64,000 nt of DNA from Theocolax elegans (GCA_026168455.1 CM047426.1:40905313-40969312); one strand, 5' to 3'. Positions 1 through 11,335 are shown, counted from the first letter of the stretch. Numbers and translations: made by a program. The notes: generated by a model from the sequence alone, not told the origin.

Positions 1-50
1 AATATAAATTATTGCGGGAGCAACGTTATGTACATCTACTTGTACTCACC

Positions 51-74
51 AGAGAGAGAGAGAGAGAGAGAGAG
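51..74. repeat. (AG)n microsatellite
   Basis: An uninterrupted AG dinucleotide run of about 24 bases, read directly from the sequence. The flanking DNA is unique and no gene is recognised around it. Confidence 0.95.
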
Positions 75-257
75 CTTCCATGACTGATAAGTCATGGTAC
101 TCGTCATTGTGCAGAATACACTGGATCTCGTGAGTGCGCGCGGAGTTTATATATGCCCGGCTGCTTCGCGCCCCCTCCCCGTCAGACGATACGTATTGAG
201 CGCATGTGTGCTTTGTTACGTGCCAGAGAGAGGGAGATAGTGGGAGGGAGAGAGGGG

Positions 258-555
258 ATTATGATTATGATATTAATAATAATAATTATTATTATTATTA
301 ATAATGATAACGATAATGATAATCATAATGATAAACATAATGATAATTATAATGATAATTATAATGATAATGATAATGATAATAATAATCATAATGATTT
401 TTTTTTTTTTTAAGAGGGAGGGAAATCAATTTATTGCCGAGGTGCGGGACTCTTCAAAATCCTCGGATTATTCATAATAATGATAATGATAATTATAATT
501 ATTATTATTTTAATTATTATGTTATTATTCATAACGATAATGATAATTATTATTC
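258..555. repeat. AAT/GATAAT low-complexity tract
   Basis: Two blocks (about 258-410 and 470-555) are made of interrupted AAT, GAT and AATGAT units, with a run of about 12 T near 399. They translate to Asn/Asp/His/Ile homopolymers, so the open frames here have no coding meaning. The 75-257 stretch is slightly GC-richer, but I see no gene in it. Confidence 0.9.
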
Positions 556-701
556 ACAAGAGGAAGAGGTAGTGGATGAAGGAGAGAATTTCATGTGTAA
601 TCCATTTGCTCTCTGTGTTTTACAGAGTTGAGATTGTTGTTATTATTCAGAATAAAATTATCAATAATAACACTCACATTACAACTGGTTGTACAAATTA
701 A

Positions 702-2275
702 GATGGCGATTTCTCAGCCAATATTTAATCATTACGTAACAATTATATTTAGTCAATTCATAATAATTCCTATAATAAGTTTATAATTATATTTTTTAAT
801 TATTTAAATCTAATAATAAGTTTGAATAAAATATTATGACGATTTTTAGTAACATGTAGTTAATTCATATATATATAATATACAATATTGTTATGTTTCT
901 AATTAATAATAAACTAATTAATAATAAGTTTATTTTTTAATTATTTAATTATGATGGCGATTTCTCAGCCGATATTCAGTCAATTTAGAACAATTAATAA
1001 TAAGTTTATTTATTAATTATTTATATATCTAATAATAAGTTTGAATAAACATGTTGGCGATGTCATAAGTTATATAATGATAAGTTTATTTTTTAATTAT
1101 TTAATTATGATGGCGATTTCTCAGCCAATATTTAATCATTTCGTAACAACTCATAATTAGTCAATTTATAACAATTAATAATAAGTTTATTTTTTAATTA
1201 TTTAATTATGATGGCGATTTCTCAGCCAATATTTAATCATTTCGTAAAAACTCATATTCAGTCAATTTATAACAATTAATAATAAGTTTATTTTTTAATT
1301 ATTTAATTATGATGGCGATTTCTCAGCCAATATTTAATCATTTCGTAACAACTCATAATTAGTCAATTCATAACAATAAATCATAAGTTTATTATTTCAT
1401 TATGATGGCGATTACTTAGCCAATATTTAGTCAATTTAGAACAATTAATAATAAGTTTATTTTTGAATTATTTATTTCAAAAAATAAGTTTGAATAAATT
1501 ATGTTGGCGATTTCTCAGCCAATATTCAGTCAATACATAACAATTAATAATAAGTTTATTTTTTTTTAATTATTCATCTAATATATAATAAGTTTAAATA
1601 AATCATGATGGCGATTTCTCAGCCAATATTTAATTATTTCGAAACAACTCATATCCAGTTAATTCATAATAATCGTAAAAACTCATATTCAGTCAATTTA
1701 TAACAATTAATTATTAAGTTATTTTTTAATTATTTAATTATGATGGCGATTTCTCAGCCAATATTTAATCATTCGTAACAACTCATAATTAGTCAATTCA
1801 TAACAATAAATCATAAGTTTATTATTTCATTATGATGGCGATTACTTAGCCAATATTTAGTCAATTTAGAACAATTAATAATAAGTTTATTTTTGAATTA
1901 TTTATTTCAAAAAATAAGTTTGAATAAATTATGTTGGCGATTTCTCAGCCAATATTCAGTCAATACATAACAATTAATAATAAGTTTATTTTTTTTTAAT
2001 TATTCATCTAATATATAATAAGTTTAAATAAATCATGATGGCGATTTCTCAGCCAATATTTAATTATTTCGAAACAACTCATATCCAGTTAATTCATAAT
2101 AATTAATAATAAGTTTATTTTTTTCTTATTTAATTATGATGGCGATTTCTCAGCCAATATTTAATTATTTCGTAACAACTCATATTCAGTTAATTCATAA
2201 CAATTAATAATAAGTTTATTTTTTAATTATTTAATTATGATGGCGATTTCTCAGCCAATATTCAGTCAATAACAT
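702..2275. repeat. ~100-bp tandem satellite with higher-order structure
   Basis: About 14 units begin with GATGGCGATTTCTCAGCC (starts near 702, 953, 1109, 1210, 1311, 1404, 1503, 1607, 1742, 1834, 1933, 2037, 2138 and 2239). Most spacings are 92-104 bp. Each unit continues through an ATATTTAATCATTTCG block and an A+T block with AATAATAAGTTTATT. The run 1311-1672 recurs almost unchanged at 1742-2102, an offset of about 430 bp, so a four-unit block was duplicated as a whole. No open frame spans the array. Confidence 0.93.
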
Positions 2276-2344
2276 ATTTATAAGTATATTTATAATTCTT
2301 AATACATTTATATATATGTATGTATTTAGACAATCTAAAAAATA

Positions 2345-2370
<26 letters not shown>

Positions 2371-2377
<7 letters not shown>

Positions 2378-2709
2378 TCAAATATTTTTGAATAAACTAC
2401 ATTTTTTGTATAAATTTTTGCGTTTTCACTGAGGATAAGTTTTTTATTTCTATATTTTATTATAATATCATTTTTATTAATAGATTTATTATCTATAAAT
2501 ACTTTTAAATTATCCTTTGATGTTGTTCTTGATAAAGCTACGTATAATTGACCATGACTAAAAACAGGAGTATTTAAATATAAACCAACTTTGTCAAAGG
2601 ATTGACCTTGAGCTTTGTTTATAGTCATAGCAAAGCTAAGTCTTATTGAAAATTGTCTTCTTATCATATGAAACGGAATTTCTTCTGATGATGGATATAG
2701 GTAAATCAA
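2371..2709 (-). pseudogene. Helitron helicase, C-terminal fragment
   Basis: This frame carries the C-terminal motifs of PIF1-like helicases: [16 protein letters not shown] (the TxHKxQGxT-type motif) followed by [16 protein letters not shown] (the VALSR arginine-finger motif). It ends in a stop at 2371, the natural end of the Helitron protein. It overlaps the preceding fragment by about 70 bases in another frame, so a frameshift lies near 2650-2709. No upstream start or promoter belongs to it, and it should be read as the tail of one larger protein. Confidence 0.88.
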
Positions 2710-3499
2710 TACGTGGTAATAATATTATCTTGCCAGCATTTTTACCTGTAATTATTTCTACTGTTATAACATACTGTTTTATATCCTTGATTATCATTCT
2801 TGTTCCATTACATAGTCCACCATTGATATCTAAATTTCGCAAAGAACTAACTATTGCACCCTTTTTTAATATTAATTTATGTGGAGGTAATCCATTGGGT
2901 GTTAATGAATTTACAAATTCTGTTGGGATTGATTCTTGTAATGTATCATTATCAGTACTTTCTACTCTATCATCACTATAAAATGTATAACTACATCCAT
3001 CAATTTTTTCTACTATATCTTCATTAACTTTTAATACATTAGAATTTAAAGGCGATAATATTACTTTATTTTTTAATGTTGGATCATTAGGATATATCTT
3101 ATCTCCAAAGATTTCTGTTATTAAATTGTTATCACAAATGAATTGTGTTGGTATTTCTTTGACATTGTTTTTTAATTCATATTTTGTTAAATTTTTATTT
3201 TCTCCTATATCAAGTAACCACTTTTTGAAACTAGTATCTGGCTTTTGCAATCTTAAATTTTCAGTCAATGATAACCTTGAAAAATATGGCCATAAACAAC
3301 TTCTTTTGACGCAAGTTTCAATAATTTTAGTTCTATTTCCATGTGGTACTATTGGTAGTGTTTGTCTAAAGTCTCCAGAAGTTACAATAATTTTATCTCC
3401 AAAAGGAAGATCATTTTTACACGCATCTCGGAAAAATTTATCAATTGTTTCAAAAGCATATCTAGATACCATTGAAATTTCATCCCAAATTATAATCAT
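2636..3499 (-). pseudogene. Helitron helicase core (Walker B, motif III)
   Basis: IIIWDEISMVSRYAF is the Walker B/motif II box (DEIS), and VTSGDFRQTLPIVPHG is the following helicase motif, both typical of Helitron PIF1-like helicases. Further on, NGLPPHKLILKKGAIV and CNGTRMIIK match the region before the C-terminal motifs. The fragment is in frame for about 280 codons. It is separated from the Walker A fragment and from the C-terminus by frameshifts. ATP hydrolysis and DNA unwinding are the family role; this copy lacks its partner motifs in frame. Confidence 0.9.
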
Positions 3500-3899
3500 T
3501 TATATTTAATGGTAATTTAAATGTACTATGAACAGTTTTTCCATTAATTAATAAATTAGCAGCAATACCAGTCCAAGCCATTGTAAGAAAAGGAATATTC
3601 ATTGATATTAAATAAGTAATAATTACATTATGTAAATAACTTTTTCCACTACCACCAGGACCATCAATGAAATAATACTTATTTCCAATATTATTAATTG
3701 TTGCATTGATGATTAAATCATATATTTTCTTTTGATTAAATGTTAAAGAATTTATTGAAGTTTCTAAGGTATTAATATGATCATGTATATGTAATTCATC
3801 ATCATACTCTTTATTTACTTCATAATTATCCATATTAGGTAAATGAAAATCATTTAATTTTATTACATGTAACAATAAGATTTTTTCAATATTATACAA
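3480..3899 (-). pseudogene. Helitron helicase N-terminal fragment (Walker A)
   Basis: The P-loop is clear in FIDGPGGSGKSYLHN, followed by motif Ia in TMAWTGIAANLLINGKTVHS, both typical of Helitron helicases. The fragment starts in an overlap with the linker fragment upstream and ends just short of the Walker B fragment. ATP binding is the expected role. The frame break to the next piece is near 3480-3510. Confidence 0.9.
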
Positions 3900-4357
3900 A
3901 GCTTTTTTTCACCCTCAAATTCTGATAAATTTGGATCCATAAAATGAATCTTATATTTATTATATAAATCCAAAGCATTAATTGCTGTTTGAAATACAAG
4001 AATAAATGCAAATAGTTTGCACATAGATTTAGGAAATTTGAATACTGCAGCTTCTGCTAAACATTTATCCCACTCATCATGAGTACTAATAATACCTCTC
4101 GATAAACAAGCAGTTTCATACGTATCGTAAACTATACCATTTACAGTTCGGATATCTTCAAATGATTTTGCACCTCGTACATGTAATAATAATAGTCGTA
4201 AGAAAAATGTTTCACGTTTATTTGGATTTACGAAATACATTCTACTTATAATAGGTTTATTGAATTGTTTTCTTTTAGTCCATGCTTTAATTTTTTTTAT
4301 TAAAAACATAATGATAAGGAATTTCAGTATATAGATATTGTTTTGCATTCTCGTCAT
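3863..4357 (-). pseudogene. Helitron Rep-helicase linker fragment
   Basis: This piece matches the region between Rep and helicase of Helitron proteins. Recognisable blocks are YFVNPNKRETFFLRLLLL, HVRGAKSFEDIRTVNG and DEWDKCLAEAAVF, in the usual order. It overlaps both neighbours in different frames, so single-base indels lie at each end. No enzymatic motif is expected here, and its value is in showing that the two enzymatic halves were once one protein. Confidence 0.85.
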
Positions 4358-4967
4358 CTCTATTTAATTTAAACCGTGATGTTAATGTTGTATCTATATT
4401 TTTATCAATGAATGTATTTTGTTGTCCTTCTTGAAAAAATATATATTGTTCATTTTCTTTATGAACAGGTAATCTTATAATAGCATAAGATTGTTGATAT
4501 AATTTAAATTCCAAGATACGATACATAGCCTCCGGTGCACATACATATCTAGTAGATAAATGTTGTGATATTTCATCATAATTATATACCTCTTCATTAT
4601 TTTTATCCATATCATCATTAATGACTTCCATTGTGAATTTTACAAAAGCAGTATCAGGACCCTTATGAAAATATTTAAATAAATATTTTATAGCTTTTAT
4701 TGTATTACATATTTCTATGTTAATATGACATTCTAACAATAATAATAAATATGGATTATATGGCACGACAAAACTATTATCTGCAATTCTATGTTTTGAA
4801 TATATAAATTTATTATCATTATTTCTTCGGCGATAAGAAGGATAACCATCTGAATTAAAATTTGTTTGTTCAACATATGGTTTAGGAAACTTTTTTGTAC
4901 AGCGTGTTTTATCTTCATTCATACATACACTATTTTTATTTTGCATTCCACAAGGACCATGTATCAT
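4287..4967 (-). pseudogene. Helitron Rep domain with two-tyrosine motif
   Basis: The segment opens with MIHGPCGMQNKNSVCMNE and KFPKPYVEQTNFNSDGYPSY, a signature block of Helitron Rep. IKYLFKYFHKGPDTA contains two tyrosines four residues apart, matching the catalytic Y2 motif that attacks DNA. DEISQHLSTRYVCAPEAMYR is the next conserved block. The fragment ends in a frame break into the linker. The break at its start (near 4967) falls in an A run, a likely one-base slip. Confidence 0.9.
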
Positions 4968-6465
4968 ATTATTTTTTCTATATTGTATAATCTAGGATAT
5001 TTAATTTCATCAGGTATTTCAGCACTTATAAGAGAATCAATTTGATCAACATCTCGTAATTTATCATCATTATGCAACCAAATTAACATGTGCATATGTG
5101 GTAATCCTCTTTTTTGAAATTCTATCACATAAACATAACCTTTAACTTCTCCAAAAATACTTTTTTTTAAAAGTTCATTTTTTAAAATTTTAACTTTTTG
5201 ATTAAAAACGCGTGATATTAAATCCGGACGATCTATAGCTGTTTCATATGGTAACAAATTTTCTTGAATTTCTTTCCATGTAGGATTACATGTCATTGTG
5301 AGGAATATATCTGGTTTTCCATCAACTTGTAATTGAGTCATTGAATCTAAATAATTTTGTTGTATTGCTCTGGGACTTCCTATATAGGTTGAAGGTAATA
5401 TTATCAATCTCCCTATTTTATAATCTTCAATATTTACTTTGTTATAAACGTAATCCATCAATCCTTTATACATTTCAGTTCGTAATTCTGCTTGATGACT
5501 GCGCAAATAGTATAATCGACATCCTTCAATTCTTGTCCATACGTCAACAATAAATTGTTGTGATATATTTTTTAAATTTAAACAAGGATTAAAATCATCA
5601 CGTATACTTAATTTAAATGAATAATATTGTAATATTGAAATATTATTATATTTATTATCTGCTTTTAAACATTTCATATTAGGACACCATCCAGGGTCAC
5701 CAAGAGGAAATATTAACGGATATAACATTGGGTCGAGATGTTTACTGAGAATATTTATTATCTGTGGTTTATCAGATTTAGGATAAATACGAATATCACG
5801 GTCAATTGGTGGTTCTCCGTCAATTCCTACATATACTGCAGCAACTTCATTGCATGAAGCAAAATATGACTTATTTGTTGCACAATTGTCAATAACTACT
5901 TCACGTGGTGTAATGTTATTATTTTGTGCTCTCTTAATCTCTTCTTTTTCTATTTGATACATCATTTTATATGCTTTTGCATAAGGATTATGTGTTGTTA
6001 GAAACTTACATAATTCATTTAATAAATTTATATCAGGTTTATCTATTTTATAGTCTTTCGCTCTATATTTATTTGCTATTTCATTGTCGATTATATATAA
6101 TTGTCCATATTTTGGAAATTCATTTTTATTTGGATGTAATGCATATGAATTATGGTATACTTGACCACATATCTTTAATACTTGTGGCCCAGGAGTATTA
6201 AAAGTTACTAATTTTGACCCAAAACTAGCAAATGCAAAAGAATTATTGTATCCCCGTATATTTTTTTTATAATTTGTACTTATTGAAGTATTTTGAAATA
6301 ATAAATTTTTTAATTCTTTTGGATATGAGTTATCATTATTTAAAAATATTTTATTTTTATGACAACAGTTAGTATATTTTTTATCATGTGTTATTTCATT
6401 CTTGAAGTGTATTGCTTTACAGAAATTACAATGATTATTTAAACTTCCTAAAAAATTTAATTCGA
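4964..6465 (-). pseudogene. Helitron-like N domain and HUH nuclease
   Basis: The frame is open from about 6465 to the stop at 4964, further upstream than the methionine at 5965. By my translation it begins with a zinc-binding block (CNFCKAIHF, then a CC pair), followed by FAFASFGSKL and KICGQVYHNSYALHP. This is the Helitron-like N-terminal domain. FLTMTCNPTWKEI and RGLPHMHMLIWL follow; HMH is the HUH metal-binding motif. Nicking the element end is the family role. It joins the repeat segment upstream by a one-base slip in a T run near 6476-6481. Confidence 0.9.
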
Positions 6466-7370
6466 TGGTGTTTTCAAAAAAGCTATATTTGCAATTAAAC
6501 CTATTTTTGAATTTATATCTTTCGTATCATATTCTAATTCTGTGTTTGCTTTTCTTTTATTTTGTTTTAATTTCTTATGTTCATTTTGTTTTGTTTTTAG
6601 TTGTATTGTCATACTATTATAATACATTTTACTTTTCTTTACTTCATTTACCTTTATGTCATTCGTCATTTCTGTTTTTTTCGTTTTTTTTTCTTTCAGT
6701 TTTCTATCAGATTCCTTTATTTTCATTTCATTTGTCAATTCTATTTTCATTTCGTGCGTCATTTCTGCTCTATGTGCTTTTTTTCTTTCAGCTTCCTTTA
6801 TTTTCATTTCATTCGTCATTTTTGCTCTTTTCATTCTGTTTCTTTCAGCTTCCTTTATTTTCATTTCGTTCGTCATTTCTGCTGTATGTGCTTTTTTTCT
6901 TTCAGCTTTCTTTATTTTCATTTCATTCGTCATTTCAGCTCTATCCGCTCTTTTTCTTTCAGCTTCCTTTATTTTCATTTCATTCGTCATTTCTGCTGTA
7001 TGTGCTCTTTTTCTTTCAGCTTCCTTTATTTTCATTTCGTTCGTCATTTCTGCTCTATGTGCTTTTTTTCTTTCAGCTTCCTTTATTTTCATTTCATTCG
7101 TTATGTCAGCTCTATCCGCTCTTTTTCTTTCAGCTTCCTTTACTTTCATTTCATTCGTCATTTTACCTCTATTCGCTCATTTTCTTTCAACTTCCTTTAT
7201 TTTCATTTCATATGTCCTTTCTGCTCTATACGCTCTTTTTCTTTTAGCTTCCTTTATTTTCATTTCATTGGTCATTTTTACCTTATCCTCTCTTTTTGTT
7301 ACAGCTTCCTTTATTTTCATTTCATCTGTCATTTTTTCTTTATACGCTCTGTTTCTTTCTGATTCCTTTA
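6457..7370 (-). pseudogene. Helitron N-terminal 20-residue tandem repeats
   Basis: About 11 copies of a 60-bp unit encode a charged 20-residue repeat of the form AEMTNEMKIKEAERKRAHR. Arg- and Glu-rich N-terminal repeats of this kind occur in other arthropod Helitron proteins. The frame is open from 7161. Upstream, three or four more units to about 7368 are in the same frame but behind a TGA at about 7187, where an Arg codon was expected. Downstream, a T-run slip separates it from the zinc-binding domain. The repeats are probably coiled or helical; their function is unknown. Confidence 0.85.
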
Positions 7371-8100
7371 AATTTTATAATATTTTAATATGTTTTAATT
7401 CGTCAAGTTCTTTTTCATTGGTATTATTATCAGCTGTTAAATCAACAAGTCCTAAAAAAGTTTTAGGAATATTTAAGTTCTTATTGTATTTATCATAATA
7501 AATAAGAAAAAGAAATTAATACGTATTTTAATTAGCTCAAGCTGGCAAAAGATAAATCAAGACTTTGTTTAATTTGCTCAAGCATTAAATGCATTGAAAA
7601 ATTAATAAATAGTTAGTTAAATAATAAAATATTGTCGGACATCCCTTACGCCAGCCTGCAAATATTAATTATATGCAATAAAAAAATACTAATCAACGTA
7701 TTTCTAAATATATTTTTGAAATTTTTAATTGAACCTTTTCTATTTTTAATTGAACCAACGTTAAAATGTTTAAAAAATCATAAATTTATTTAAAAGATTA
7801 AAAAAACATTTATGAGAAATGGACTATGTATTACTGGCATACGAAGCATGCGCGAAATCTTTCGACTATCTTCAGGTTAGTTCCTACTCCGGCGGGAAGT
7901 ACGAACTCGACAATAAGTATATGACTACATTCAAAACATCTGACAAATTCTTTTTTATTTATAAATTATAAAAAAATTAATTAAAATTCTAAATTAATAA
8001 ATAAGCCAAAATTCAAATGAGTAACATTAAAAAAAATAAATCCTTAACCGTAAGCCCCACACCAGGAGGCACAACTTATACAAGTTCTGATATTTTAACA
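7371..8100. other. A+T-rich spacer
   Basis: I see no gene here. The stretch has long A/T runs and a short GC-richer island near 7840-7920 that I cannot identify. The 5' end of the minus-strand Helitron should lie in or near this stretch, but I could not place it. Confidence 0.6.
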
Positions 8101-8106
8101 GCGTAT

Positions 8107-8200
8107 AGATGCGGTAGCCGTGAGCGCTAAGGCGCACGCTATATGCAACTGTTATTCAAAAGGTCTCGGGTTAGAAGCTGTTCGAGACCTTCATTTTTTT
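8107..8200 (+). repeat. tRNA-like relic (possible SINE head)
   Basis: GGTAGCCGTGAGCGCTAAGG resembles the A box of Leu/Ser-type tRNAs. About 50 bases on, TGTTCGAGACC resembles a B box, and a T8 run follows at about 8194, like a polymerase III terminator. The 3' half also forms a hairpin (GGTCTCG with CGAGACC). I could not fold a full cloverleaf, so this is more likely a decayed tRNA-derived sequence than a working tRNA. Confidence 0.4.
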
Positions 8201-9005
8201 TAAATATATTACATATAACATTTTTATCATTTTATTAAATTAAAAAAAATTACAATTTATGATACTGTCAACTGTTTTAATTTGCACTCAATGATTAATT
8301 TATTATATTGATTATTTAATTTAATAATTTATAAGGTACTTATGCGTACAAATGACAAAAATTGTATTTGGCCAAGAATTGTAAATCACACTTTTAGGTT
8401 ATAATATTAATTGACCTCCGGTCCTTTGAATGATCTTAGAATGATTCATCCCTCATTAATATTTTAACGTAAGAGTGAATTTATCCCCGTAGAGAGGTTA
8501 GCCCGGATATTCGGTTATTGGATATAGGGTTATTGGTTTTATATACGTTATTCTATCGAATAACCTAAAATATAATAACCTTATTCAAATTTACATGATT
8601 AGATTTATAATACTGTCAACTGTTTTAATTTTTACTTCATAATTAATTTATTATATTGACTATTTATATAATTTATAAACTATAATATATAAATATATAA
8701 ACGTATGTGTGAACTTATGCGGACTCAAATTGTTTTGTCGATATTTTGCGGTTATGTAGTGATCTCATATATAAAAATATATAAAGTACCTAATATATAA
8801 AAATATTTAATTAAAATACAAATTTGTGGGATAGTAGAAAATAGTTATCGATTAGTCTGCTTTGATTTCAGAACTTTCAATTGCTGAAACTGATTATGGA
8901 ATTTAAGTAACATATAACTGATATATATGTTATATTAATTATATTATGTTATATTAATATGATATATATATATTATATTAATTATACTTGATATTTAATC
9001 AAATT
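8201..9005. other. A+T-rich spacer
   Basis: No gene is recognised. There are short repeated phrases, such as GATACTGTCAACTGTTTTAATTT near 8260 and again near 8610, so part of this stretch is an old duplication. TA-rich blocks lie near 8935-8990. Confidence 0.6.
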
Positions 9006-9007
9006 TT

Positions 9008-9310
9008 TTTTCGAACTGCAAAATGTTCAATAGAAAAAAGTTTTGGAATTTTAAAACAAACACTTCGTCTATATAAAGTTTTTATGTAGAATTTGAAGTT
9101 TTTCATTTATTACAAAAATACGTGTATTATTGATCATTTAGCATTTTTTTAAGCGTTTTTATATGTTTATCTAAAGAAATTCGTCTCCAATTGCAAAGTA
9201 TTTCATAGAAAATGTTTTGTAATTTTGAAACGAATATTTCGTCCATTTAAATTTTTTTGTAGAACCTCAAGTTTTTGAGTTGTTGAAGAATAACTGTATT
9301 TATGAATCTG
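9008..9310. repeat. Two-copy direct repeat (~177 bp)
   Basis: The 9008-9140 block (CGAACTGCAAAATGTTCAAT onward) recurs in diverged form at about 9185-9310 (CCAATTGCAAAGTATTTCAT onward). Shared features are ATAGAAAA, TTTTGAAACGAA/TTTTAAAACAAA and GTAGAA-TTGAAGTTTTT. It lies just upstream of the Helitron 3' terminus and probably belongs to that element's non-coding tail. Confidence 0.6.
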
Positions 9311-9522
9311 TAAATATCATTATAACTGGAAATAGGACTATAAAGTTCCCAAATGATAAAGAATATAACCTTAAAATTTCAATCAAATTGATGGACAACT
9401 TTTTGAGATATTTGAGGAACAACACTTTTTTCGATGACAAAAATATAAGACACTTCCGTTATACGGTTGTGCACAATTATGTAAAAATTTTTCATATTTG
9501 TCATACCATCAGTATATGTAAA

Positions 9523-9551
9523 TCGCGAGCGAAGCGAGCGTTCATAGCTAG
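9523..9551 (+). mobile_element. Helitron 3' terminus (hairpin + CTAG)
   Basis: A GC-rich hairpin (CGCGAGCGAAGCGAGCG, stem GCGAGC/GCTCGC type) lies about 7 bases before CTAG, which is followed by T. A subterminal hairpin, a CTRR end and a flanking T is the standard Helitron 3' end. It is on the plus strand, whereas the Rep/helicase at 2371-7370 is on the minus strand. It therefore marks a different, probably non-autonomous, Helitron. I could not define its 5' TC end. Confidence 0.6.
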
Positions 9552-10180
9552 TATCCATATTAAATAAATCTTTCGGTAGGTTCAGTACTGTTATAATAAA
9601 ATGTCGGGTGTGCCGCAGTTACAGGAAAAATTACCAAAAGAAAAATACCTTACATAATGTAAATATAGTTGAAGTCAAGTGTAATTGTCTTTTCTAGGCT
9701 CGTAAGCGACGGCATCAATTTATAGTAAGACTCAGTTGTGTATCGGTGCGGAAAGTCGTGCACTGATGATTTTCAGATGTGCAGAATAAAGCGGTTGACT
9801 CAAACGAAGGCTCGTGAATGATGGTCTTAGAGAATCGACGAAATCCTCGATGGCAGTATTTTTACTTGAAATAAATGAAATATTCGATCGACAGAGCTCG
9901 CCGTCGGAATAGATTAGGTAAAAAATCAAAGCTCTGACTGCTATAGCTTCGCCCTCTAAATCATTTAGATGAAAAACTGAGAGTACCTTGTCCGTTTTCA
10001 TCGCTCTTTATTTACCCAAAAAGCCCTCTATTCTATCTTTGTCTTACCCTTTTACTAGGATAGAAAAATTCGTAGAAACGACGTTTGTACCGAGCGCGCG
10101 ATCACGTGATTCAGCACCAAGTGCGCGATCATATGACCCGCGTACTAACAAAGAAAGTACTTTACCTATGGTAAATAGAT
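9552..10180. other. Spacer without recognised gene
   Basis: Moderate-complexity sequence with two short overlapping open frames on opposite strands (9732-10001 and 9988-10302). Neither resembles a known family, and the plus-strand one runs into a foldback element. A direct repeat, GAGCGCGCGATCACGTGAT and a related copy, lies near 10092-10135. Confidence 0.5.
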
Positions 10181-10640
10181 CTTATCCTAACGTTGGTATG
10201 TCTTTTGTAATGTATAAATATGAAAAGCCAAGTTATTATTTTCCAATGGCCACTTTCACAAAAATTATTCGACATCTAGTAATAAAACTAAAAGAAAAAT
10301 GAGTTCAAGTAGATATAAAAAAAAACTTAAATTGCTTAATTTGGAACAAAGTTATACAAAAAATAAATTAAGAAATTTTAACCAAAAATTTAATATAAAA
10401 AATTAATTTTTTCTTTTGGTCCAAAATTCTTCAATTTCTTATTTTCTTCATAACTTTGCACCAACTTGAGCAATTTAGATTTCTTTTTTTCGAATCATAT
10501 CTACTTGAACTCAACTTTCTCTTAGTTTTTGGTTTGAGTTCGTATCAATATTCATTTCCGAGTTATAAAAGATCAAATTGGAAGTAATTTTTATTGAAAT
10601 TATTACTAGATGTCAAATAACTTTCATAAAAGTGAATACG
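10181..10640. mobile_element. Foldback MITE, family F, copy 1
   Basis: The left arm (from CTTATCCTAACGTTGGTATG) and right arm are inverted around about 10400. Diagnostic pieces are AAAGTTAT, GCTTAATTTGG, and CATATCTACTTGAACTCAAC in the right arm. The same modules occur at 24378, 24945, 40790 and 57960. There is no coding capacity. The outer part of the right arm (the GGCCATTGGC module) is missing here, so this copy is lopsided. Confidence 0.75.
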
Positions 10641-10854
10641 CTAACATCATGGTTTATAAATATTTTGACGCCAAAAGTCTTGTTGGGTTGGTTGCAAGCG
10701 GGTGAACGTCGTACATTTATTTGTGAGTAAATCAACTAAAATAGTTGTTCTTGTAATACTGAGTTCGCATGCAATTGCAACTGTTTGTTTCAAATTTATT
10801 ACACTTGCTGTTCAGTAAATAAATTTAGAAGCACGACCTATTATTCATTTTTAA

Positions 10855-11068
10855 ATGTGCATTCCAGACAAATCCACTTTGAGCGATGATGAATGGAGAG
10901 TGGTAAATGAAGTTATTGAAAAAGACGGTAAGGATCGGTTGACAGCAGAAAATGAAACGGTCAAAAGCCAACAAGAAGGAGGTCAAACTCAATGTATTGG
11001 TGGTGAAGATGATGTGTTGCCCATGAATGAAAGTAGCAGTACAGAACAGGCTGAAACCAGCAATGCAA
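10855..11068 (+). CDS. Candidate 5' exon of copia gag
   Basis: ATG at 10855 opens an acidic 71-codon segment (MCIPDKSTLSDDEWRVVNEV onward) rich in Glu, Gln, Ser and Thr. The unspliced frame stops at 11085. A CAA/GTAAAC donor at 11068/11069 would join it to 11336 with phase kept: one base of the codon before the intron, two after. The upstream bases (TTTTTAAATG) give an A at -3, acceptable for a eukaryotic start. No domain is recognised. It could instead be an unrelated short ORF next to a truncated copia copy. Confidence 0.45.
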
Positions 11069-11335
11069 GTAAACAAACGGTTTAACAGAATAATGAAAGA
11101 CGTTTACTGTAACTGGTTAAATAAAGAGTAGTCTATCCCGAAGTTTGTGGGATTCTGATGTAAGAGTGTTAATTATAGTCTGCTTATGAGTGGCACGTGC
11201 ACTAGAAACAGCGAACGATCAGTAAATGAACAGTAAATAGATAACGAGATATTTTACGACTTCTGATTTAAGATCTGTTGAATGCACTAAAGGTTATCTA
11301 TTTTATGGCCTAAATTTATGGCGTCTAAATTTTAG
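11069..11335 (+). other. Candidate intron in copia gag leader
   Basis: A GTAAAC donor at 11069 and a TTTTAG acceptor ending at 11335 bound 267 A+T-rich bases with stops in all frames read through it. Splicing keeps the frame from 10855 into the frame that runs through 11470. Basis: splice consensus plus frame continuity. There is no transcript evidence. Confidence 0.45.

Larger units (their letters stand above)
2371..7370 (-). mobile_element. Decayed autonomous Helitron (Rep/helicase)
   Basis: On the minus strand this holds, in order, an N-terminal tandem-repeat segment, a Helitron-like N-terminal zinc-binding domain, a rolling-circle HUH Rep domain with two-tyrosine motif, and a PIF1-type helicase. 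These normally form one large protein that nicks and unwinds DNA for rolling-circle transposition. Here the frame is split into seven pieces by small indels, several in A or T runs, and by at least one nonsense codon in the repeats. The element cannot make a full protein. I did not find convincing TC and CTRR termini for this strand. A CTAA with a weak hairpin near 2328-2345 (-) is a poor candidate for the 3' end. Confidence 0.9.

Noticed and set aside
153..631. Asn/Asp-rich plus-strand ORFs
   Set aside because: They are translations of AAT/GAT microsatellite, with no other coding signal.
2328..2345. 3' end (CTAA with hairpin) for the minus-strand Helitron
   Set aside because: The hairpin is short and A+T-rich and overlaps the CTAA, unlike normal Helitron ends.
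6465..7498. Three long Phe/Ser-rich plus-strand ORFs that look like membrane proteins
   Set aside because: They are the antisense of the Helitron 60-bp repeat; the period of three keeps all frames open.
9732..10302. Two overlapping short ORFs as host genes
   Set aside because: No family resemblance, opposite strands, and one runs into a foldback element.
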